From NCBI RefSeq assembly GCF_946998255.1, contig NZ_CAMPYN010000063.1, positions 1 through 5,436 of the forward strand: a DNA stretch of 5,436 bases, in the 5' to 3' direction. A model generated the notes under the pieces. The model searched no databases. It had not been told where the DNA came from and was given only the letters and a program-made list of their open reading frames with translations. Positions 1 to 4,949 of this stretch are shown one piece after another (within the stretch, counting starts at the first letter, position 1; the number at the start of each line of letters is the position of its first letter). This DNA comes from an uncultured Helcococcus sp. (lineage in GTDB: Bacteria > Bacillota > Clostridia > Tissierellales > Peptoniphilaceae). A program made the position numbers and the translations under genes.

Positions 1-91
1 GGTATATCTTTCATAAAGTTATTTATTTTTTACTTGACTTCATATAGTTAGTCTTTTCTTTATAACAGTAATTATGAATCAAATCATTTAA

Positions 92-943
92 TTAATCAAA
101 TTTTAATATAGCTACCCCAACAGCTTCAGGTCCTGAATGTACACCAAGCATAGGTGTAAGTTCACTTTCTAAAACGAACTTAGCCTTATCAAATTCATCC
201 TTTAACTTTTCTCTTATTTCAGACATTTCCTTGTCATTATCGGCTGAAAAGATAGATAACCAGTAGTCTTTACTATCACCAATATAGTCTTTAACTGCTT
301 CTACTAAGGCATTTTGACTCTTCTTTTTACCTCTAGGTCTTGAAACAATACCCACCTCACCATCTATAGGTGTAAGCAGAGGTTGGATATTTAAAAGATT
401 TCCTAACATTCCTCTATATTTATTAAATCTTCCTCCCCTAGCTACATAGGTTAGGGTTCTAAATAAGGCAAAAATATTAACCTTGTCTAAAACATTATTT
501 ATTTTTTCTAAAATCTCTTCCACTTGGTATCCTTCATCTCTCAATTTGGCTGCATAGATAGTAACCAAGGCAGTGCTTGAAGCTATTTGGTCAGTTTCTA
601 CTAAATGTAGGTTAATACCCTCATACATATGTTTTACAGAATTATATACATTGTACATACCTGTTAACTTACTTGAACAAGTTATCATGATAGCATCGGT
701 ACAACCTTCTTCTTTTAGTCTATCCAAAACTTCTATGACTTCTTGAAGTCCAGGTGTCCCTGTTTTAAGGTCCTTGTAGGTAGGCATCCCTTCATAAAAT
801 TCTCTTGATTGGATTTCCACTTGGTCTATATAGCTTTTTCCATCTATTTCTAACTTATATGGTATTAATTCAATACCGTGTTCTTTAGCTAATTCTATAG
901 TTAAGTCTTGGGCTGTATCCCCAAAAATTGCAATTTTACTCAT
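92..943 (-). CDS. DegV family (FakB-like) fatty-acid-binding protein, divergent copy
   Basis: A second DegV/FakB-type protein, 283 residues, full length for the family. Motifs are recognisable but drifted: GDTAQD (8-13) replaces the usual TDS-SD loop, then KTGTP (60-64), SSKLTGMYN (90-98), RTLTYVARGGR (162-172), NIQPLL (185-190), SRPRGKKKS (201-209) and GVHSGPEA (267-274) with H269. The C-terminal ligand loop is more canonical here than in the other copy in this window, while the N-terminal loop is less so. It presumably carries a fatty acid for FakA-type phosphorylation, perhaps of a different chain type; specificity is inference. A good AAGGAGT site (951-957) precedes the ATG, which lies inside the end of the DUF1836 gene (8-base overlap), so both are made from the promoter at 1501-1529. 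No convincing terminator follows in the remaining 91 bases. Confidence 0.92.
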   Translation of the reverse strand: MSKIAIFGDTAQDLTIELAKEHGIELIPYKLEIDGKSYIDQVEIQSREFYEGMPTYKDLKTGTPGLQEVIEVLDRLKEEGCTDAIMITCSSKLTGMYNVYNSVKHMYEGINLHLVETDQIASSTALVTIYAAKLRDEGYQVEEILEKINNVLDKVNIFALFRTLTYVARGGRFNKYRGMLGNLLNIQPLLTPIDGEVGIVSRPRGKKKSQNALVEAVKDYIGDSKDYWLSIFSADNDKEMSEIREKLKDEFDKAKFVLESELTPMLGVHSGPEAVGVAILKFD

Positions 944-1460
944 ATAAAATACTCCTTAAATTTTTAATTCCATTTTGTTTTATAATTATTGTTCCTAGTA
1001 GTTTTGCAGCATAGGCAAAGGCTAATACTGATAGTCCCACTTCCTTATAGTTAAACTTTTCTTCTTTTATGGTTAGATTTCCTTCATTATCAAAAGCCTT
1101 ATTTATATAACTGATAGCATCGGTTAAAACACTAGCAAAGCTATTGTATGATTTTTCAAGAGATTGCTGCTTAAGGCTTAAATCTGTTCCTTTTTTTATT
1201 TCATCTATAGTTAATATCTGCTTGTAAATAGATATAACTATAAGCCTTGCAATATCATCCCTATAGTACATACGACCAGGTTTCCTATCTATGACTCCCC
1301 ATTTTCTATAATTTTGAATCATGGTTGCTGTTATAATAGGTCCTTCTATGACTATTGGACTAAGAGCCTGTTCAATATATTCGATAACCTGCTTGGATCG
1401 AAGCCCCTCATTTGGCAAATCTTCCCATAAGGGACATTTAAAATCTTTTATGTTTTTCAA
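936..1460 (-). CDS. DUF1836 protein with MerR-like helix-turn-helix (putative regulator)
   Basis: The 174-residue protein matches the DUF1836 family of Firmicutes, whose function is not established. Residues about 42-91 read like a MerR-type winged helix: ITATMIQNYRKWGVI, then a turn with KPGRMYYRDD and a helical ARLIVISIYKQILTIDEIKK. The C-terminal half is helical, with a hydrophobic segment around 141-160 that could be a dimerisation or membrane-touching helix. No catalytic motif is seen. The start is a TTG at 1458-1460 preceded by TGAGGAAA; the next in-frame ATG falls inside the helix-turn-helix, so TTG is strongly favoured. The stop overlaps the following degV start by 8 bases, indicating one operon and probably coupled translation. 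A transcription-factor role, perhaps controlling its own promoter, is inferred from fold resemblance and context only. Confidence 0.8.
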   Translation of the reverse strand: MKNIKDFKCPLWEDLPNEGLRSKQVIEYIEQALSPIVIEGPIITATMIQNYRKWGVIDRKPGRMYYRDDIARLIVISIYKQILTIDEIKKGTDLSLKQQSLEKSYNSFASVLTDAISYINKAFDNEGNLTIKEEKFNYKEVGLSVLAFAYAAKLLGTIIIKQNGIKNLRSILYE

Positions 1461-1462
1461 AA

Positions 1463-1470
1463 TTTCCTCA
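1463..1470 (-). promoter_or_regulatory. Ribosome-binding site supporting a TTG start
   Basis: TGAGGAAA on the minus strand stands four bases before TTG (1458-1460). No ATG or GTG start is available that keeps the N-terminal family region, so this site decides the start. A TTG codon with a rather short spacer suggests modest translation, as would suit a regulator. Confidence 0.7.
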
Positions 1471-1483
1471 CTTATTTTATTAT

Positions 1484-1500
1484 CTAGTTATCATAACAAG
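1484..1500. promoter_or_regulatory. Palindromic candidate operator over the predicted transcription start
   Basis: GTTATGATAAC on the minus strand (1487-1497) is a perfect 5+1+5 dyad, extended by outer CT/AG matches to an imperfect 17-base palindrome. It abuts the -10 box and covers the predicted start point, the classic place for a repressor site. The downstream gene encodes a helix-turn-helix protein, so autoregulation is an obvious but untested idea. In such AT-rich DNA a short dyad can also arise by chance. Confidence 0.4.
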
Positions 1501-1529
1501 ATAATACCAAATATGAATTTTGTAGTCAA
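1501..1529 (-). promoter_or_regulatory. Sigma-A type promoter of the DUF1836-degV operon
   Basis: On the minus strand TTGACT (1524-1529) and TATTAT (1501-1506) are separated by exactly 17 bases, a near-consensus vegetative promoter. The bases upstream are A/T tracts, including the 12-base palindrome TATTTTAAAATA (1534-1545), which could act as an UP element. Transcription should start near 1494, giving a leader of about 34 bases before the TTG start of the DUF1836 gene. The promoter follows directly after the terminator of the previous transcript, so the downstream pair is an independent unit. Confidence 0.85.
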
Positions 1530-1539
1530 TAAATATTTT

Positions 1540-1578
1540 AAAATAAAAGAAGATTGCTTACACAAGTGTAAACAATCT
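1540..1578 (-). terminator. Intrinsic (Rho-independent) terminator of the ywaF-PAP2 transcript
   Basis: The arms 1573-1578 plus 1566-1571 and 1551-1556 plus 1558-1563 (AGATTG/TTACAC with their complements) form a stem of about 13 pairs with a very short loop. Bases 1557 and 1572 form a G-U wobble in minus-strand RNA but a C-A mismatch in plus-strand RNA. The stem is followed on the minus strand by TCTTTTATTTT. Strand-specific pairing, the T-rich tail and the position 15 bases after the PAP2 stop all support termination of minus-strand transcription here. Confidence 0.85.
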
Positions 1579-1593
1579 AACTTTAATCTATGT

Positions 1594-2223
1594 CTATTTA
1601 TTCCTACTTCTAAATATCAACCTTACTATCAAACAATTAACTACAGCATGGACTATCCCGGCTGGTATGTCTAAAACTACATGTTGTTTTACTAGAACTG
1701 TAGTTGCTGCAACTAGCATAAGGTATGCAATCAATGGAAACACATATTTTCTCTCGATGCCACTCTTATACAAATATATGGATGCTAAAAGTGTATGGCA
1801 CACATGCAAGGAAGGTGCTCCTGAATAATTGTTATCCACCATATAGGTAAGTTTCACTAACCTAGAAAAAATATCATCTCCTAGTAGATTAGTATCATAT
1901 CTTGGCACCTCAGTTTGAAATAGCATGTATATTATATAAGCTGTTATTTGCGATAAAAATAAGGCTGCTACATATTTTCTATAATTTTCCTTATTGTCTT
2001 TATAAAGAATATAACCTGTATAGACTAATAATGGCATAAAGGTATGATATACAAGTATTAATTCTTTTATAAAAGGAATCTTGTCATCAAAATCTATTTT
2101 GATATTTGTAACAGTACCAAAGGGTCTATTAAATAATTCAAAAGTTATTGCAGAAAAGGCTGCAAAGATTAAAACATATAATAATTCTTTGTTTTTATTC
2201 AGATAAGCAGTCAATTTCTTCAT
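1594..2223 (-). CDS. PAP2-superfamily membrane phosphatase-like protein
   Basis: The 209-residue protein has about six membrane segments and the marks of the PAP2 superfamily, in the inositolphosphorylceramide-synthase-like branch: FQTEVPR (102-108) in place of the first motif, APSLHVC (136-142) with H140, and KQHVVLDIPAG (179-189) with the H181/D185 pair of the third motif. Members usually dephosphorylate or transfer head groups of lipid phosphates such as phosphatidate, acting at the outer membrane face. The serine-arginine that opens the third motif in classic PAP2 enzymes is not present (TT at 174-175), common in this branch as far as I recall. The start at 2223 (MKKLTAYLNK) is preferred for its ribosome-site spacing; ATGs at 2229 and 2256 are also in frame. 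The gene starts inside the ywaF-like gene and is followed 15 bases after its TAG by a terminator. Exact substrate is unknown. Confidence 0.8.
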   Translation of the reverse strand: MKKLTAYLNKNKELLYVLIFAAFSAITFELFNRPFGTVTNIKIDFDDKIPFIKELILVYHTFMPLLVYTGYILYKDNKENYRKYVAALFLSQITAYIIYMLFQTEVPRYDTNLLGDDIFSRLVKLTYMVDNNYSGAPSLHVCHTLLASIYLYKSGIERKYVFPLIAYLMLVAATTVLVKQHVVLDIPAGIVHAVVNCLIVRLIFRSRNK

Positions 2224-2962
2224 AAGCATTTTTCCTTTTATTACTTGCAAGTACACTTACGCCCGCAAATACAAGCATAACAAAATTAAACATTAAAAAC
2301 ATGATTACTGGTGTGGCTGAACTAGGTATAAGGTTTTGTTCGATTGGTAGTTCAAGCATATATCCATAATTCACATTTGGCCAATACTTTCTCATAGATA
2401 AATTAAAGATTATTAGACCTAAATTAAAGAAATTTGTAAAAATCAAAGCTTTTACATTTTCATTTTTACCTGGTATATATTTCTTCCTAAATATTAAATC
2501 ACTTATTACCCAACCCATCAATATGTGGACAATGAAAAATTGAACATTTGTATAGTGTGGGAATGAAAACTTATATAAATCAGGTAGTAACATTGCTAAT
2601 AGTGATCCTAGTATACCCCAATATAGACCAATAGTCTTGATTACTGGCCTATCAAAATATATGCCGATAATCAAAAACCATACACATATCCTGCAATGGT
2701 ACAAAGGTAAGCTCATAGCCCAATTAAAATATCCAGATCCAATTTGCCAGCTATATAGGACAATTTGGTCTATAAATAAAATAGCCAACATTGTATTCAT
2801 AAATTTCTTATTCTTTTTTTCATCTTTAAGGCCAAAATATCCCTTGTAAATAAAATATATACCTACAAAAAATATTGCTAGCATAAGTAGATGAACTTTT
2901 CCATACTTAGGGAATACATAAGCATCTTCACTTCCCCTAAAAAAAGTCTTAAAAAACTCCAT
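2195..2962 (-). CDS. YwaF/TIGR02206 family integral membrane protein (TMEM164-like)
   Basis: From the chosen start this is a 255-residue polytopic protein with about seven predicted membrane segments (roughly 20-42, 56-73, 84-103, 108-128, 138-158, 168-188, 215-240). The family signature is visible in LPLYHCRICVW (85-95) and FFIVHILMGW (142-151), with C90 and H146 as candidate functional residues. The family is largely uncharacterised in bacteria; its animal relative TMEM164 is reported to be a cysteine-dependent acyltransferase acting on ether phospholipids, so a lipid acyl-transfer role here is inference only. I start at the ATG at 2960-2962 because GAGGAGT (about 2967-2973) stands directly before it; an in-frame ATG 14 codons upstream (3004) has no ribosome site and adds a non-hydrophobic extension. 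Its 3' end overlaps the PAP2 gene by 29 bases, so the two proteins are probably co-expressed. Confidence 0.8.
   Translation of the reverse strand: MEFFKTFFRGSEDAYVFPKYGKVHLLMLAIFFVGIYFIYKGYFGLKDEKKNKKFMNTMLAILFIDQIVLYSWQIGSGYFNWAMSLPLYHCRICVWFLIIGIYFDRPVIKTIGLYWGILGSLLAMLLPDLYKFSFPHYTNVQFFIVHILMGWVISDLIFRKKYIPGKNENVKALIFTNFFNLGLIIFNLSMRKYWPNVNYGYMLELPIEQNLIPSSATPVIMFLMFNFVMLVFAGVSVLASNKRKNAYEEIDCLSE
2232..2239 (-). promoter_or_regulatory. Ribosome-binding site deciding the PAP2 start
   Basis: AAAAGGAAA on the minus strand is the only purine-rich ribosome site near the gene start. It lies too close to the ATG at 2229 (about one base after the aligned core) but about seven bases before the ATG at 2223, so 2223 is the likelier start. 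The ATG at 2256 has no such site. It is located within the coding sequence of the preceding membrane protein, near its 3' end. Confidence 0.6.
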
Positions 2963-2978
2963 TTTAACTCCTCTTGTA

Positions 2979-3000
2979 ATTATATGTCCTTCACATTTTA
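2979..3000 (-). promoter_or_regulatory. Possible promoter of the ywaF-PAP2 pair (weak)
   Basis: The 77-base gap between the degV stop and the ywaF-like start holds no convincing intrinsic terminator. On the minus strand it contains TGTTAAAAT, which reads as an extended -10 (TAAAAT at 2995-3000) and would give a leader of about 25 bases, but no good -35 stands 17 bases upstream. A better -10 by sequence, TATAAT at 2979-2984, would start RNA almost inside the ribosome site and also lacks a -35. Read-through from the upstream operon is an equally good explanation. Confidence 0.25.
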
Positions 3001-3039
3001 ACACATATTTATTACAAATTTCTAAATAATATATTTATT

Positions 3040-3876
3040 TTAGTCTTTTTTTACATAGGCTATAGATATACCATTTCCCCCAACATGGGTGCCGATAACT
3101 CCGCCTATTGCAACTAGCTTTGTATCAGTTAATCCATATTTTTCTTTGGTTTCTTCCATAAATCCTTTTCCTAATTCTTCATTTGAAGTATAGGCGAAAA
3201 TAACTGGATATGATGGGTCAAAGTCTTTTTCAAAATTTTTCCACAAGGCTTTTTTACCTGATTTTCTACCCCTAGATAATTTTAATGATTGTAAAATCTT
3301 ATCTTCTAAAATTATACTTGGTTTTATAGATAAGGCATTCCCTATCAGCTCAATTGACTTAGGAATCCTTCCACCCTTGGCCAAATAGGTAAGGGTATCT
3401 AAAAGTCCAGAAACTGACACTTTATGTTTTAAAGATTCTATTTCATTTACAATCTCTTCTGCAGTATAACCTTGATCTCTCATCTTAACTGCATGTTCAA
3501 CCAATAGCCTTTGAGCAGGTATAGCCTGGCAAGAATCTATAACGAAAATATCTTCGTAATCTATCATATTTTTAGCTAATAATGATGACTCATAAGTTCC
3601 ACTTAAGCCACTTGAAAGGGAAATAACTATCACTTGGTCACTATCTTCCTTTGCCTTATTATAGATATCTAAATATAAGGCTGGGCTTGGACTAGATGTC
3701 TTTGGTAAATCTTTAGATTCTTCAAGTTTCTTGAAAAACTTTTGATAGTCTTCTAATGAATTATTAGGAAATTCTCCATCTGAAAATTCTATCTTCAAAG
3801 GTACTACATGAATATTTAATTCTCTAGCTTCATCTTGAGTGATATCTGAGGCAGAATCTGTAACTATTTGTATCAT
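3040..3876 (-). CDS. DegV family (FakB-like) fatty-acid-binding protein, canonical copy
   Basis: DegV/FakB proteins hold a single fatty acid in a buried pocket and present its carboxylate to the kinase FakA, which makes acyl-phosphate for phospholipid synthesis. The 278-residue length is typical. Motifs in order: TDSASD (6-11) near the N-terminus, KTSSPSP (59-65), SSGLSGTYE (88-96), DTLTYLAKGGR (160-170), SIKPSI (183-188), SRGRKSGKK (201-209) and GTHVGG (262-267) with H264. In solved FakB structures a Thr/Ser, an Arg and a His in equivalent regions bind the carboxylate; the assignment here is by motif. The usual GPG after the histidine is GGN. The start is the ATG with an AGGAGA site (3881-3886), 12 bases after the previous stop, so it is probably the last gene of the rnr operon. 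FakA is not in the window and lipid specificity cannot be read from sequence. Confidence 0.95.
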   Translation of the reverse strand: MIQIVTDSASDITQDEARELNIHVVPLKIEFSDGEFPNNSLEDYQKFFKKLEESKDLPKTSSPSPALYLDIYNKAKEDSDQVIVISLSSGLSGTYESSLLAKNMIDYEDIFVIDSCQAIPAQRLLVEHAVKMRDQGYTAEEIVNEIESLKHKVSVSGLLDTLTYLAKGGRIPKSIELIGNALSIKPSIILEDKILQSLKLSRGRKSGKKALWKNFEKDFDPSYPVIFAYTSNEELGKGFMEETKEKYGLTDTKLVAIGGVIGTHVGGNGISIAYVKKD

Positions 3877-3888
3877 ATCTTCTCCTAA

Positions 3889-4497
3889 CTAATCTCTAGA
3901 TAAAAATAAAACGAAAAACTTTTTCCTCTTATATACATAACTTTGTTCTATTTTTAAGATATTGTGTTTTTTCTTGTCTAAAAAATCTTTATCAGTAATA
4001 TATTTCTTATTTAAGGCCATATTTACCCTTGATGAATTGTAGCAAGCATCAATAAGAGTTTGAGCTATTAAAAGCTCTGAATCAGACATCCTATCTGAAA
4101 AATCTTTAATGGTAAATATATAGTCATAAAGTTTTACAGCATGGATCATCATATTATATGGTGAATCAAAGGCATCTTTATAAGCCTCTTCTATCCTTTG
4201 CTTCCTATATATACCATCTCCATTATTTTCCTTTGGTAAAGAATAGGCTTCTAAAACTTTTTCAAAAAGTTTACCATCAGTAATTATCATTTCTTTGTAG
4301 TATTCCGTTAATCTTAGTAAATCTTGCTCATAATGTTCTTGCAACTTATCATCTAATTCTGGATCTCTTTTTTTTATCATGTTATAAGCTTTTAATATCA
4401 AGGATGTTGCCATAGCACCTGAAAAAGCAGATGCAGATCCTCCACCAGCTTTCGCATTACTTTCACTCAATAGTTCTAGATAATTATTAATTTCCAT
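3889..4497 (-). CDS. Cyclodeaminase/cyclohydrolase family protein (FTCD_C-like)
   Basis: The 202-residue protein belongs to the all-helical formiminotetrahydrofolate cyclodeaminase / methenyl-THF cyclohydrolase (FchA) family, cytoplasmic enzymes of one-carbon folate metabolism. Visible family marks are the glycine-rich AGGGSASAFSGAMATSL (17-33), ITDGKLFEKVLEAYSLPK (72-89) with conserved D74, a DSPYNMM segment at 111-117 and a helix SDSELLIAQTLIDACYNSSR (138-157) followed by N159. The proline that usually precedes GGGS is alanine here. The C-terminus is unusually basic and aromatic (KRKKFFVLFLSRD). The start is set by the TAATG overlap with smpB and a strong AAGGAGAGG ribosome site (about 4504-4512). 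It sits in an rnr-smpB operon and no folate enzyme gene is visible nearby, so membership is confident but the reaction is not; a non-catalytic or different substrate role is possible. Confidence 0.85.
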   Translation of the reverse strand: MEINNYLELLSESNAKAGGGSASAFSGAMATSLILKAYNMIKKRDPELDDKLQEHYEQDLLRLTEYYKEMIITDGKLFEKVLEAYSLPKENNGDGIYRKQRIEEAYKDAFDSPYNMMIHAVKLYDYIFTIKDFSDRMSDSELLIAQTLIDACYNSSRVNMALNKKYITDKDFLDKKKHNILKIEQSYVYKRKKFFVLFLSRD

Positions 4498-4949
4498 TAA
4501 TACCTCTCCTTCATAGTCCTATCTATGCTTCTCTTCGCATCTTTTTCCTTTAGGTCTCTTCTTTTGTCATAAAGCTTTTTACCTTTTCCTAGGCCTATGT
4601 CAATCTTTATTAAACCATTTTTATCTTTAATTTCTAAAGGTAAAAGAGCCCATCCTTTTTCTACAGTTTTTGATCCTATTTTTTTAATTTCTTTTTTGTT
4701 AAGCAATAATTTTCTAGTCCTTATAGGATCAAGATTTATAAAGTTATTAGCTTGAGTATAAGGTGTGACATGCATACCAATTATGAATGCTTCACCATTT
4801 CTCACCTGGCAGTAGGCTTCTTTTATAGAAACCTTTCCCGCCTTTATACTTTTAACTTCATTTCCTTCTAAAACTAAGCCAGCTTCAAAATATTCTTCTA
4901 TAAAATAATCATGCTTGGCTCTTTTATTTCTTGCTAATATTTTACTCAT
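4497..4949 (-). CDS. smpB: SsrA-binding protein SmpB
   Basis: SmpB binds tmRNA and delivers it to stalled ribosomes for trans-translation. The 150-residue product has the normal family length and motifs: NKRAKHDYFIEE (8-19), GNEVKSIKAG (29-38), a central H60/PY/N/DP-R-RKLLL block (60-83) and the C-terminal KKLYDKRRDLKEKDAKRSIDR stretch (124-144) whose basic tail enters the decoding centre. I place the start at the ATG at 4947-4949. In-frame GTG and ATG codons exist 3-4 codons upstream, but they have no ribosome site, and MSKILARNK matches the usual SmpB N-terminus. The start lies inside the rnr end (8-base overlap), and the TAA stop shares a base with the next gene's ATG (TAATG), both signs of translational coupling. 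No ssrA (tmRNA) gene is visible downstream in the window. Confidence 0.98.
   Translation of the reverse strand: MSKILARNKRAKHDYFIEEYFEAGLVLEGNEVKSIKAGKVSIKEAYCQVRNGEAFIIGMHVTPYTQANNFINLDPIRTRKLLLNKKEIKKIGSKTVEKGWALLPLEIKDKNGLIKIDIGLGKGKKLYDKRRDLKEKDAKRSIDRTMKERY

Noticed and set aside
34..66. TTGACT followed by TATAAC on the plus strand, possible promoter reading into the window
   Set aside because: The spacing is 21 bases, too long for a sigma-A promoter, and no plus-strand gene follows.
74..101. Repeated AATCAAAT (77-84 and 94-101) and short ATGA/TCAT dyad after the divergent degV gene
   Set aside because: Two 8-base AT-rich copies and a four-pair stem without a T-tract are what chance gives in such DNA; neither a terminator nor an operator can be supported.
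1321..1674. Plus-strand open frame of 117 codons
   Set aside because: It crosses the antisense of the DUF1836 5' end, its promoter, the terminator and the PAP2 3' end; it has no family resemblance and is explained by the minus-strand genes.
2637..2849. Plus-strand open frame of 70 codons
   Set aside because: It lies wholly antisense inside the YwaF-like gene, which has clear membrane-protein family features in its own frame.
3016..3039. AAATAA-ATATA-TTATTT hairpin after the canonical degV gene as terminator
   Set aside because: The stem is six A-T pairs only, too weak to terminate, with no run of T directly after it.
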